Shown: positions 1 to 8,018 of the stretch, piece after piece
Layout of the letters: every line of letters begins with the position of its first letter
Numbering within the stretch: the first letter of the stretch is position 1
Assembly (NCBI GenBank): GCA_046717125.1
Contig: JBKJVQ010000201.1
Coordinates: 1-14,321 of the forward strand
DNA: 14,321 nt
Origin: JBKJVQ01 sp046717125
GTDB lineage: Bacteria > Pseudomonadota > Alphaproteobacteria > Rhizobiales > Methyloligellaceae
Reading direction: 5' to 3'
Notes under the pieces: model-generated
The model's database searches: none
What the model saw: only the letters and a program-made list of their open reading frames with translations
What the model was told of the DNA's origin: nothing
Position numbers and translations under genes: made by a program

Positions 1-485
1 TTGGAACGCCCCTGTGGCGATCAAGCCACAGAGTTGTGCACAAGCACCTGATCGGGCCGGTCATGACGCTGGGGTATAGGGATTACTACACGCATCGAGG
101 GTCGCCCTACTTGCCGAAGCGAGTGCTCGTGCTAAGTGCTTCACGACGTGGACATTCGGCCTGCTTGCCGCAACGGATGCAGGAAGTCGTCGATGGAATG
201 GCTTGGGCACCGATCGTCAGGGTTTACGTTCAGAATCGTCAGCCCACGTGGCTGAGTCGCGGTGTCCGCGGCTGGCCAGTGGCCGCATCCGATTGTCCGT
301 AGGAACGGCTAGTCGACATCAAGAAACATGCCGCATGCGACGCAGAAACCTGTCGAAACATTGCGCGGACGCAGTCCTCAGCAAATCAAGCCTACGACGC
401 CGACCCGTTCCGTTGCAGCGGTGCGACGCTCATCGCCGCAGAACAGCACGGAACCCGGCGCGCGAAACCTACCGGGTCCACAAAG
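1..485. other. No confident gene; left-edge noncoding or decayed stretch
   Basis: I see no convincing gene here. Open frames exist on the plus strand (for example from a GTG at 36 to 302, and 203 to 676), but their translations are rich in Arg, Ser, Cys and His, show no family motif, and the second runs antisense into the long minus-strand gene that ends at 486. A 7-bp perfect inverted repeat lies at 12-18/25-31 (CTGTGGC, loop GATCAA, GCCACAG), without a T-run on either side. The stretch could be the decayed end of a neighbouring gene or plain intergenic DNA. Confidence 0.5.
453..477 (-). terminator. Possible weak hairpin after the large minus-strand gene
   Basis: Nine bases past the stop codon of the minus-strand gene (TAA at 488-486) is a GC-rich inverted repeat: ACCCGG at 453-458 and CCGGGT at 472-477, with a 13-base loop. 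No U-tract follows, so it is not a classical intrinsic terminator. It is included only because of its position directly after the stop. Confidence 0.2.
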
Positions 486-3206
486 TTAGCGTGCGATCCT
501 ATCGGCGATGCGATCAACATATGGATCGCCTCGAGTCCGAAAGCGTTCGAGGTCCTCCTCGATCCATTCAAGTCTGGAAACATGTAGGTTGGTCAGTGTA
601 CGTCGCGTATAACGGTAGGGAATGGAAACATTCTCGGACCGCAAATAATGAATCAACGCCCGGCTGCGATCCTTGACCTCCGGTCCGGGTCTCAGCGTTT
701 TGGCACCGCGCAGCAACTGTTCATACTCGCCGAGATCTTTCGGCAGGATATGACCGACCGGAAAGTCGAGATCGCCGTACAGCGAGGCGACGATACAGGG
801 GACGCCAAGAACACCGAGCTCCATGCTCGCGGAACCGTTCCAAACCAGCCCGAGATCCGTAAAGTTTGCTACTTCGTGTAGGTTGAACATGTCGTGCGGC
901 AGGAAAATTATGTTTTCAGGCCGAGGAGCCGGCATCCAATCTTCCAACATTTCATTAGGATAAAGAGCGATCTCATTTCGCAGCTCGTGCGGATGCGGCT
1001 TGATCAGGAGCAGCAGGTTCGGATTGTCACGGGCAATCTTAATCGTGTGGTCGAACCAGTCCTTCATGCCGGCATGCGCCGCTCCCCCTTTGATAGGGAC
1101 ACCTTGGTCGAACAGGACCTTTCCGAACAGGCAAATAGCGGGCCCTCCGGCTTTCCTGTGATCGACAACTCGCTTCTTAAAGGCATATTTTTCGATGCTT
1201 TCACTGGTCTGTTTGACCCGGGTGATGCTGACGGCAGATTCTGCTATATCTGACAGGTCGCGCAATTCGGGCCAGTATCTCTTATACCAGTGCTCAAATT
1301 CTTCCCTGGGCGGGACGTGAGCTTGGCTGAGGCTCGGATGGCGCGTCATGTTCTGCACTACAAGAGTTGATGCTATCGGTGAATTGAAGTTGCTAAAATA
1401 GTTTTCATACGCAGTGCAGGCTTGAAAGAGCTCGAGGTCACCGTTTTCCGAGATTGAACTTACATAATGTCGAGCCGCAAACTCAATAGAACAATGCACA
1501 GTCTTAACGAAAACCTTGATAGGAATTCCAGTTTTTGACGCTACACCTTTAAGTTTATCAATACATTCAATCGACGCATCCATATCTGCGATTAATTTAT
1601 TAGCGAAACTTAATATAGATAGATCCCGATAGTCGATAGTATAGCGACGAAAGTGACAGCAAATAACTTCTTCCAATCCTTGGAAAAAATTGATGCCTTT
1701 ACAGACAGCGCGACCATTGACGAGATCGATTTCCCACGCGTTTGTCGTACCACGCCTATAAGCGTTCTCGAAAACACCCTCAAGTGCATTCAATTCTTCG
1801 TAATCGGTTGGATGAGCAGACAAAATGCCAGGCGCTAAAGAGATAAGCGCAAAGCCTTTTAGTTTCAGATTGTAGAACGATAAGAGGGGCATTGCGGTCA
1901 AAGCACGATAGTTGCGCAAAAAAAGGACGATTACACCCACTGGACGTCTGGGTTGTGTCGCGCTGTCGAGTAACCGATTGGTTTCGACCAGAAAATCTAG
2001 CGGCCACAAGTTGCTTGAGGCTAGAAGGAAATTACGAAGGCTGGCCGAATCGGCATCGCGAACGAACTGTTCTGCAGTAACCTTATGTCGCCTTATAAAT
2101 GAAGCGCGTCGCTTACCCCAATCCTCCGCGGTAGACCAGGTTTCCCTGCTCAATTCACGCTGCGGGGAATTTTCGCTCGTGAAGATATTTCGGAATAGAC
2201 CGTTGGCGAGGGAACGGCCCCTACCGCGCAGCTTCACTAACGCTTTTTGTCGCTCTGCAATCTGGCGAAAAATGATCTCACGTTCACAGTCACCTACTTT
2301 TTTGAATATTTTTGTGACATATTTCATATTTTTCCGAGTGTCTTTTTGATTTAACCAGCTATGGTCATTCGAAGTTGCCACAATATCAAAGTAAGAAATG
2401 CTTTGAGCGTGCAGCAAGGCAACCAGTTTAGCAAAACCTTCAGGATAAGGATAATGTCTATAATTAGGGACCAAATATTCAATCAGTGTGCTCATTATAT
2501 AGTAGTTTTTGCATGAGCAATAGTGTCTCGCCAATATCTGGATATGGTGTTCAAAAGTCTTTTGTTGGCGAAGTTCTTTAATTATTTCCAGCGTTTTGAG
2601 GCAAGGATACCCTTCTCTTGAATAATATCTCCCATCTTTCTGATTCGGGTCATTTGCTGTTTCTAACAGATTCAAAAGTTGCGGGTTGCAAGGCAATAGA
2701 TCCAAACAGCGGTCTCGATTATCGACAACGACGAAAAATATTAGATCTAGAATAATTTCGAGCGCCTGGAATGCTGCAGTGTCTTCCTTGGACAGTTGCT
2801 GATACTTTTCGGCTTCACTGAGCAAGCGATCGTAGATTGCCGGGTGACGATTGTGTGCCGCAGCGAAAAATGCCCAAAGCGCAAGCTCACGCAAGCTAGC
2901 AGCCTTCGCGCTGATCGCCTGAAGAAACGAAAGGTCGCTCGTTAACGCCCATTCATCATCCCGGGCAGAGATCAGCAACGGCGCGAGCGCCGCGGGAGGG
3001 AGCGGAACGTTTTCGGCCTCGAGGGCTCGCAAGGCGGTCAAGGTCTTACAGATATCCTTGGCGGCTACAGCTTTTTCGAAGGCGATCAATGTTGGCCTCG
3101 GCCTCAGCTGCGAGAAACGGTTGCGACGCGTTGCGGCATCGCGGAAAACCTGCTGTCCGAGACGTGCGAACAGTTTTGTCGCGACGCGTCGCTTGTCACC
3201 CGACAT
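486..3206 (-). CDS. Large glycosyltransferase-like protein with capsule-biosynthesis (KpsC/KpsS-like) C-terminal domain
   Basis: A 906-residue protein of unproven function. The C-terminal part (about 685-860) resembles GT-B capsule/surface-carbohydrate proteins: a strand followed by FGKVLFDQGVP (694-704), an HAGMKDWFDHTI segment, LLIKPHPHE (733-741) and WNGSASMELGVLGVP (789-803), the phosphate/nucleotide-sugar binding type of loop. A second Rossmann-like start, PVGVIVLFLRNYRAL, begins near 422. Residues 40-400 are helix-rich, possibly repeat-like, with no catalytic motif I recognise. No signal peptide or membrane span is evident, so a cytosolic enzyme is inferred. The ATG at 3206 is preferred over an upstream in-frame TTG at 3296 because the extra 30 residues are low-complexity and overlap a possible promoter. 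It is divergent from pseB, which suggests it uses the pse sugar, perhaps attaching it to a glycan or flagellin. The middle (about 1380-2760) is clearly AT-richer than both ends and all neighbours, a sign of transfer or mosaicism. A different sugar donor is equally possible. Confidence 0.72.
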   Translation of the reverse strand: MSGDKRRVATKLFARLGQQVFRDAATRRNRFSQLRPRPTLIAFEKAVAAKDICKTLTALRALEAENVPLPPAALAPLLISARDDEWALTSDLSFLQAISAKAASLRELALWAFFAAAHNRHPAIYDRLLSEAEKYQQLSKEDTAAFQALEIILDLIFFVVVDNRDRCLDLLPCNPQLLNLLETANDPNQKDGRYYSREGYPCLKTLEIIKELRQQKTFEHHIQILARHYCSCKNYYIMSTLIEYLVPNYRHYPYPEGFAKLVALLHAQSISYFDIVATSNDHSWLNQKDTRKNMKYVTKIFKKVGDCEREIIFRQIAERQKALVKLRGRGRSLANGLFRNIFTSENSPQRELSRETWSTAEDWGKRRASFIRRHKVTAEQFVRDADSASLRNFLLASSNLWPLDFLVETNRLLDSATQPRRPVGVIVLFLRNYRALTAMPLLSFYNLKLKGFALISLAPGILSAHPTDYEELNALEGVFENAYRRGTTNAWEIDLVNGRAVCKGINFFQGLEEVICCHFRRYTIDYRDLSILSFANKLIADMDASIECIDKLKGVASKTGIPIKVFVKTVHCSIEFAARHYVSSISENGDLELFQACTAYENYFSNFNSPIASTLVVQNMTRHPSLSQAHVPPREEFEHWYKRYWPELRDLSDIAESAVSITRVKQTSESIEKYAFKKRVVDHRKAGGPAICLFGKVLFDQGVPIKGGAAHAGMKDWFDHTIKIARDNPNLLLLIKPHPHELRNEIALYPNEMLEDWMPAPRPENIIFLPHDMFNLHEVANFTDLGLVWNGSASMELGVLGVPCIVASLYGDLDFPVGHILPKDLGEYEQLLRGAKTLRPGPEVKDRSRALIHYLRSENVSIPYRYTRRTLTNLHVSRLEWIEEDLERFRTRGDPYVDRIADRIAR

Positions 3207-3267
3207 ATCGGTGCCCAGTTTTTTATGTGCTCTCTCGTGATGCGCGTTAGCGCCTGACCCCGCGCTC

Positions 3268-3296
3268 AATTTGAAGGGCGCGGGTGCGCAGGTCAA
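3268..3296 (-). promoter_or_regulatory. Candidate promoter for the large minus-strand gene
   Basis: Reading the minus strand, TTGACC (3296-3291) is followed after 17 bases by CAAATT (3273-3268). The -35 element fits the alphaproteobacterial consensus well; the -10 element is poor. It sits about 60 bases before the chosen ATG at 3206 in the 129-base gap between this gene and divergent pseB. Inferred from spacing only. Confidence 0.22.
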
Positions 3297-3335
3297 GTCG
3301 CCGACTTCCAGTCAAAAAAGCAGATCAGTGAGGCC

Positions 3336-4334
3336 ATGCTCGAAAACGCATCCATCCTCGTCACCGGCGGCACGGGATCGTTCGGCCACGCCTTCGTGCC
3401 GATGACGCTTGAAAAATTTTCGCCTCGTCGTCTCGTGATATTGTCTCGGGATGAAATGAAACAGTGGGAGATGGCCAGGCTTTTTAAGGATGATGAGCGC
3501 GTGCGGTTTTTCATCGGAGATGTACGCGATAAAGATCGACTGGAACGCGCGCTCGATGGCATCGATTATGTGGTGCATGCTGCTGCGGCAAAAATCGTAC
3601 CCATTGCCGAATACAATCCATTCGAGTGCGTCAAGACGAATGTGATTGGAGCAATGAACCTCGTCGACGCTTGTATAAATAGAAGTGTGAAGAGGGTAGT
3701 CGCACTTTCGACCGATAAAGCCAGCAGCCCGCTGAATCTATACGGGGCAACCAAGTTAGCTTCCGACAAGCTTTTCGTTGCCAGCAACTCCTATGTAGGG
3801 CACCAGAATACCTCGTTCTCCGTGGTGCGATATGGGAACGTGATGGGGTCACGTGGGTCCGTGATCCCTTTCTTTCAGTCGATCGCTCAAGGCGGCACAC
3901 TGCCCATCACCGACACCCGCATGACGCGGTTCATGATCACGCTCGATCAGGCAGTCGATCTCGTTTGGCACGCCTTCGACGACATGATCGGCGGCGAGAT
4001 CTTCGTGAAGAAAATACCCTCGATGAAGGTAACTGACATCGCTCGTGCCGTCGCTCCGAATGCCCGGCATGAGATTATAGGGGTCCGTCCGGGCGAAAAA
4101 ATCCACGAGCAGATGATTGGCCAGGAAGATGTTCCCTATACCTACGAATATCCTGAACATTACAAAATTTTGCCCGCAATCCACGGGTGGAGCGACGACG
4201 AGCGCCGAATCGGCGACGGCACCAAGGTCGGACCGGATTTCGTCTACCGTTCCGATACCAACACCGACTGGATGAGCGTCGCCCAGTTGCAGCAATGGTG
4301 TGAGAAGAACGCGGCAAAGATTGGCAAGTTTTGA
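3336..4334 (+). CDS. pseB: UDP-N-acetylglucosamine 4,6-dehydratase (5-inverting), PseB/FlaA1 type
   Basis: First step of pseudaminic acid synthesis: NADP-dependent conversion of UDP-GlcNAc to UDP-2-acetamido-2,6-dideoxy-L-arabino-4-hexulose in the cytosol. The 332-residue product is the usual length and is an extended short-chain dehydrogenase. The Rossmann loop GGTGSFG is at 11-17, the conserved AEYNPFE at 91-97, and the active site STDK (125-128) is followed by YGATK (136-140), giving the Asp-Lys-Tyr set (D127, K128, Y136) of FlaA1/PseB. The motif normally written AAALKHVP reads AAAAKIVP here, a mild variation. A GTGAGG lies only 2 bases before the ATG, so the ribosome site is close-set or weak. 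The stop overlaps the pseC start by one base (TGATG), implying translational coupling. The 5-inverting PseB assignment over retaining homologues rests on the active-site context and on PseC following. Confidence 0.92.
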   Translation: MLENASILVTGGTGSFGHAFVPMTLEKFSPRRLVILSRDEMKQWEMARLFKDDERVRFFIGDVRDKDRLERALDGIDYVVHAAAAKIVPIAEYNPFECVKTNVIGAMNLVDACINRSVKRVVALSTDKASSPLNLYGATKLASDKLFVASNSYVGHQNTSFSVVRYGNVMGSRGSVIPFFQSIAQGGTLPITDTRMTRFMITLDQAVDLVWHAFDDMIGGEIFVKKIPSMKVTDIARAVAPNARHEIIGVRPGEKIHEQMIGQEDVPYTYEYPEHYKILPAIHGWSDDERRIGDGTKVGPDFVYRSDTNTDWMSVAQLQQWCEKNAAKIGKF

Positions 4335-5494
4335 TGATCATCCCGTATGGTCGTCATGACGTGACGCCTGCCGACATTCGTGCCGTCGAGGAGGTGCTGC
4401 GCTCCGACTTCTTGACACAGGGCCCTGTGGTTCCGAGGTTCGAGCACGCCGTAGCGGAAATGGTGGGTGCGCGCCATGCGGTTGCAGGAAATAGCGCAAC
4501 CTCGGTGCTGCACTTGGCATGCCTCGCACTGGGGATAGAAGCGGGAGATCGCGTCTGGACTTCGCCGATAACGTTCGTGGCGAGCGCTAATTGCGCGCGC
4601 TATTGCGGGGGCCAGATCGATTTCGTTGACATCGACCCGAAGACTTACAATCTCAGCGCCGAACGGTTAGCCGACAAACTGGCCTCGGCCGAGCTGCTTG
4701 GAACGCTGCCCAAGTTAGTCGTGGCCGTGCACCTGGCTGGACAGAGTTGCGCGTCGGCGGATCTCAAGGCGCTGGCCGACCGCTACGGCTTCCGGGTCGT
4801 CGAGGACGCCTCGCACGCGATCGGCGGACAATATCGGGGGCGCCCGGTCGGCGGCTGCGCGTTCAGCGATGTTACCGTGTTTAGCTTCCATCCGGTGAAG
4901 ATCGTCACAACCGGCGAAGGCGGTATGGCGCTGACGAACGATCCGGCGCTCGCTCGACGCATGGCCCGGCTAGCGACGCATGGCATTACACGCGACACCG
5001 CCGAGATGTCCAAGTCATCGGACGGGCCTTGGTATTATGAGCAGATCGAACTTGGCTTCAACTATCGCATGACGGATATCCAGGCCGCGCTTGGACTCAG
5101 TCAGCTCAAGCGCCTCGACGATTACGTGGTCCGGCGCCACGTTCTTGCAGCGCGCTATGATGAGCTCGTCGGCGATCTTCCTATCAGGTCGCCCTGGCGA
5201 CACCCCGACACCTACTCTGCCTTTCACCTGTACATCATACGGCTCCAGCTCGGAGAGATCCGTGTAACGCAGCGTGAGGTGTTCGAACACCTGAGAAGCA
5301 AGGGAATCTTGGTCAATCTCCACTACATCCCGCTCTACAGGCAGCCGGACTTCGCGCGCTTTGGCATTGATCCTCGTGACTTTCCCGAATCCGAGCGCTA
5401 TTACGGCGAAGCGGTCAGCCTGCCGCTTTATCCCGCGCTCACCTTTGAACAACAGGATTATGTCGTCGAGGCTCTTCGAGAAGTGGTAAAGTAA
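4334..5494 (+). CDS. pseC: UDP-4-amino-4,6-dideoxy-N-acetyl-beta-L-altrosamine transaminase
   Basis: PLP-dependent aminotransferase of the DegT/DnrJ/EryC1/StrS family and second step of the pathway: it transfers an amino group (family donor glutamate) to C4 of the PseB product. Length 386 residues, normal for PseC. Visible landmarks are the N-terminal YGRHDVTPADI, the VEDASHAIGG segment with D158 (pyridine-nitrogen contact) and SFHPVK at 184-189, where K189 is the expected Schiff-base lysine, followed by TTGEGGM. The C-terminal half has the usual NYRMTDIQAALG and the late LVNLHYIPLYRQP stretch. The ATG at 4334 is preferred over a TTG three bases earlier; it shares one base with the pseB stop. 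A 164-base gap separates it from pseG. Confidence 0.92.
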   Translation: MIIPYGRHDVTPADIRAVEEVLRSDFLTQGPVVPRFEHAVAEMVGARHAVAGNSATSVLHLACLALGIEAGDRVWTSPITFVASANCARYCGGQIDFVDIDPKTYNLSAERLADKLASAELLGTLPKLVVAVHLAGQSCASADLKALADRYGFRVVEDASHAIGGQYRGRPVGGCAFSDVTVFSFHPVKIVTTGEGGMALTNDPALARRMARLATHGITRDTAEMSKSSDGPWYYEQIELGFNYRMTDIQAALGLSQLKRLDDYVVRRHVLAARYDELVGDLPIRSPWRHPDTYSAFHLYIIRLQLGEIRVTQREVFEHLRSKGILVNLHYIPLYRQPDFARFGIDPRDFPESERYYGEAVSLPLYPALTFEQQDYVVEALREVVK

Positions 5495-5530
5495 GCATGG
5501 GGTCCGGGCTCGACCGGTGGCGCAACGGGC

Positions 5531-5662
5531 ATGGCGCTTTTTAGCAGAAGCAATGCGGCCGTTATGCTGCCTGGGAACGGTGTGCGGGCGGATAATGCAG
5601 CTCGCCACGCGTTCAAAGGTGCTCAAATTGCTGAGAGCTGCGCAAGAACAGCGTTCAAATGA
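5531..5662 (+). other. Possible 43-codon ORF or scar between pseC and pseG
   Basis: The 164-base pseC-pseG gap stays open in the pseC reading frame from just after the pseC TAA to a TGA at 5660-5662 that overlaps the pseG ATG as ATGA. An internal ATG at 5531 would give 43 residues beginning MALFSRSNAAV. No family is recognised and no good ribosome site precedes it. It may be a coupling leader for pseG, which itself lacks an obvious Shine-Dalgarno, a relic of a lost gene, or chance. Confidence 0.2.
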
Positions 5663-6735
5663 AAGCCGTCATTCGCGTCGACAGCTCAGCGCTGATAGGC
5701 ACTGGCCATCTCGTCCGCTGCCGAACCCTTGCTGAAGCGCTGCGAAATCACGGCGGCGAAGTCGTCTTCGTTTGCCGTAACCACAAGGGCCATCTCATCG
5801 AAGCGCTGACGACGTCACGCTTTCCGGTGATCGTCATGCCAGCATCCCAAAAGACGGCGACGGGAGTGGAATATACGCCTTGGCTCGGGGTAACCGAGGT
5901 CGAGGATGCGGTCGATACCATCGCAGCGCTCGCGGGCAACCGACCCGATTGGCTGATCGTCGATCACTACGGTCTCGGAGCGAAGTGGCAACAGTCCCTT
6001 CGCCCCCATTGTCAACGCATCATGGTTATCGACGACCTGTGCAACCGGCCTCATGATTGCGACGTGCTGCTGGACCAAAACTACGCCGGCACAAGGGAGG
6101 CTCGCTATCAGACGCTCGTGCCGGAGAACTGCAACCTATTTGTCGGCCCCCACTACGCGCTCCTCCATCCCGAATATGCTCGTATCCGCGCGACCAAGTC
6201 GCCCCCAAACGGAACGATTCGGCGCATACTGATATATTTCGGCGGCGTCGATGCCGAAAACCTCACAGGACTTTCGTTGGAAGCCTTGGCGGCGCCCGCT
6301 TTTGAGCATCTTGAGATCGACGTGGTCCTGGGAGGGGCCAACCCAAACGCTGGCGCAGTCGAGAAGCTGGCGGCGATGAGGCCGCGAACTCGAATTCATC
6401 GCATGCGCCCGCACCTGGCTGATCTGATGGCCGCAGCCGATCTCGCGATTGGAGCAGGAGGCGCGACGACGTGGGAGCGGCTCTGCTTGGGTTTGCCGTC
6501 GCTCGTGACGGCGCTCGCAGAAAACCAGATAATCAGCTGCAAGGCTCTTGCTGCAGATGGACTGATCTGGTTTGCCGGTCAAGTTGGCGAAGTCGACGCG
6601 ATACGCATTCAGCGGCTAGTTTCAAAAATGATCGCAACCCCGCGTGAGCTTGCCTCACAAGCTGTACGTGGGGCGAACTTGGTTGACGGCTTAGGCGTAG
6701 CCCGAGTGGCGAAACTCCTGCACGGCGCTCGGTGA
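5659..6735 (+). CDS. pseG: UDP-2,4-diacetamido-2,4,6-trideoxy-beta-L-altropyranose hydrolase
   Basis: Removes UDP from the PseH product to give free 6-deoxy-AltdiNAc, the substrate of PseI. The 358-residue protein has the GT-B-like PseG fold signature. The N-terminus is RVDSSALIGTGHLVRCRTLA, and the GTGH histidine is H17, matching the position reported for the catalytic histidine of Campylobacter PseG. Further landmarks are VDHYGL (101-106), VIDDL (123-127), LIYFGGVD (191-198) and the donor-site loop GAGGATTWERLCLG (265-278), followed by an AENQ. The start is fixed because the family signature begins at residue 4. It follows pseC by 164 bases in the same direction, and a decayed cytidylyltransferase gene begins 32 bases after its stop. 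No Shine-Dalgarno is obvious. Confidence 0.88.
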   Translation: MKAVIRVDSSALIGTGHLVRCRTLAEALRNHGGEVVFVCRNHKGHLIEALTTSRFPVIVMPASQKTATGVEYTPWLGVTEVEDAVDTIAALAGNRPDWLIVDHYGLGAKWQQSLRPHCQRIMVIDDLCNRPHDCDVLLDQNYAGTREARYQTLVPENCNLFVGPHYALLHPEYARIRATKSPPNGTIRRILIYFGGVDAENLTGLSLEALAAPAFEHLEIDVVLGGANPNAGAVEKLAAMRPRTRIHRMRPHLADLMAAADLAIGAGGATTWERLCLGLPSLVTALAENQIISCKALAADGLIWFAGQVGEVDAIRIQRLVSKMIATPRELASQAVRGANLVDGLGVARVAKLLHGAR

Positions 6736-6767
6736 CCGTATCCCACCCGAGTGCTGGAGGATCTGGT

Positions 6768-7348
6768 ATGATCATCGCGGTTCTACAGGCCCGGGCCACA
6801 TCACGACGGCTGCTTGGCAAGGTGGTGAAGCCGATCCTGGGCAGGCCCATGCGCGCTCCAGATCGAGCGTATCGGCGCTGCGGATCTTTCAAGACGCTGG
6901 TGCTCGCGACGAGCGATCAAAAGGAAGATGATGCGGTCGCGGAGGTTGGGGTCGAATGCGGCATCCCGGTCTTCCGCGGCAGCCTCGACGATGTCCTCGA
7001 CCGCTTCTACCGTGCAGCGGAACTCTATCGGCCAAGCCTCGTCGTGCGATTGACCGGGGATTGCCCGCTGGTGGACTGGACCGTGACCGATGCCGTGGAC
7101 CCGATTCGCAGTCGAGGGCAGTTATGATTACGCGTCCAACACGCTGCGACCAACTTTTCCCGATGGCCTCGATGTCGAGGTGGCGAAATTCGACGCGCTG
7201 GCGATGGCGTGGCGGGAGGCCACCGGCAATCCGGCCTTCGGGACGACCGACATACTGCGCTTTCTTGCCGCCAACCCCGCGGTCGCGGCGCTCCGCTCAA
7301 TCAGGCATAAACCGGAATGAAGGCTATCAGGGCGTCAGCGCCTCCTGA
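6768..7348 (+). pseudogene. Decayed SpsF/PseF-type cytidylyltransferase gene (multiple frameshifts and internal deletion)
   Basis: Remnant of a CMP-sugar synthetase-like (CTP_transf_3/SpsF family) gene after pseG. It has a good start (TGGAGG at 6755-6760, ATG at 6768) and begins MIIAVLQARATSRRLLGK, a damaged version of the QARMxSxRLPGK nucleotide-binding motif (Met and Pro lost). Lesions seen: a short out-of-frame patch at about 6852-6890, where the expected LQIERI is readable only in another frame (6856-6873); a frameshift at about 7090-7110, after LTGDCPLVDWTV, moving the conserved YDYASNTLRPTFPDGLDVEV to the next frame; an in-frame loss of about 55 codons near 7222 compared with the intact copy at 9218-9928; and a further shift near 7304, where the C-terminal GINRNEGY appears in the third frame before a TGA at 7346. 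It was probably once the pathway's activating enzyme in the pseBCG operon. So many lesions make sequencing error an unlikely sole cause. Confidence 0.85.
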
Positions 7349-7509
7349 GAGTGATTTCATAAAGGCAGCCCCGGTGCTCGAAAAACGCCGGATAACGCTC
7401 GGGATCGGCTACCCGTAGAAGATCGCTGTCCCTAGGGACAGGACCAAGAGGCGCGTTGCCGGCGTGCCGTGCCTGGTTCCTGCGGCCGGCATTTAGCCAG
7501 CCCGGTATC
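7338..7509 (-). pseudogene. Possible 3' remnant of an unidentified gene downstream of pseH
   Basis: Past the pseH stop the minus strand, in a different frame from pseH, stays open to a stop at 7337-7335 and reads like real protein, ending DLLRVADPERYPAFFEHRG (from about 7424) and then CLYEITLRRR. The tail loosely recalls the C-termini of formyltransferase-like sugar enzymes, but I cannot confirm this. It has no start of its own and upstream it would run under pseH, so if real it is a truncated tail left by rearrangement. The end overlaps the last codons of the plus-strand pseudogene. The only other item in the gap is ordinary sequence. Confidence 0.22.
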
Positions 7510-8013
7510 TCACTGTCGGTCCCGCAGCTGCGGAGGGGCCGGCCGGATAACGAGCTGCAACCGTTCGACACCGTTCTCAAGCGCCGCAGGGACAAAGCCC
7601 GCCTTCTCGAAGGCGGACAAGGATGGCCGATTTCGCGGCACGATTTCCGCGTCGATGCGACTTAAGCCCCACAGTGCGGCTATGTCCTTGCAAGCTTGCC
7701 TGATGACTTTCGGTCCAAGACCACGACCCGTAGCATGCGCCAGGAGATAAACCGATATCGCGGCTGCAGATTTCGACGAGCGTTCGAAGCGTACGACGCC
7801 AATGTCGGTGCCGGCCTCGCGCACAAACGCGATCCAATGCCGATCGGGCTGGGCCAAGGCAGCGGTGAACCATGCACTATGGCCGATCCAGTCGACGGCG
7901 AGACCGCTCTTGCTGTTAGCAATGACAAAGGAGTCGTTGCGCAAGCCGAAAAGGCGAAGGCAATCGTCGAGCGATGCTTCCTCGATTTCGACGCCGTTTT
8001 CGGGCGTGGACAT
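7510..8013 (-). CDS. pseH: GNAT-family N-acetyltransferase, probable PseH
   Basis: Probable UDP-4-amino-4,6-dideoxy-N-acetyl-beta-L-altrosamine N-acetyltransferase, using acetyl-CoA on the PseC product. The 167-residue protein is a GNAT: an N-terminal acceptor region (LRNDSFVIANS), the DWIGHSAWF segment typical of PseH-like members, a beta-strand IGVVRFER (71-78), the acetyl-CoA pyrophosphate loop ATGRGLGPKVI (94-104), and NRPSLSAFEKAGF (128-140). The ATG at 8013 lies 5 bases past the pseI stop. A TTG at 8022 overlapping that stop (TTGA) would add 3 residues. It is co-oriented and evidently co-transcribed with pseI. The exact acceptor is inferred from context, since the GNAT fold alone would not show it. 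Confidence 0.78.
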   Translation of the reverse strand: MSTPENGVEIEEASLDDCLRLFGLRNDSFVIANSKSGLAVDWIGHSAWFTAALAQPDRHWIAFVREAGTDIGVVRFERSSKSAAAISVYLLAHATGRGLGPKVIRQACKDIAALWGLSRIDAEIVPRNRPSLSAFEKAGFVPAALENGVERLQLVIRPAPPQLRDRQ

Positions 8014-8018
8014 TTTGG

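Noticed and set aside
203..676. Plus-strand open frame of 157 codons at the left edge
   Set aside because: Overlaps the 3' end of the well-supported minus-strand gene, Arg/Ser-rich translation, no family motif.
5015..5626. Minus-strand open frame of 203 codons
   Set aside because: Antisense shadow of pseC, whose PLP-lysine and other motifs are clear on the plus strand.
6956..7348. 130-codon plus-strand frame as an independent gene
   Set aside because: Only its last 14 codons (GINRNEGY...) look real, and they are the out-of-frame tail of the decayed cytidylyltransferase.
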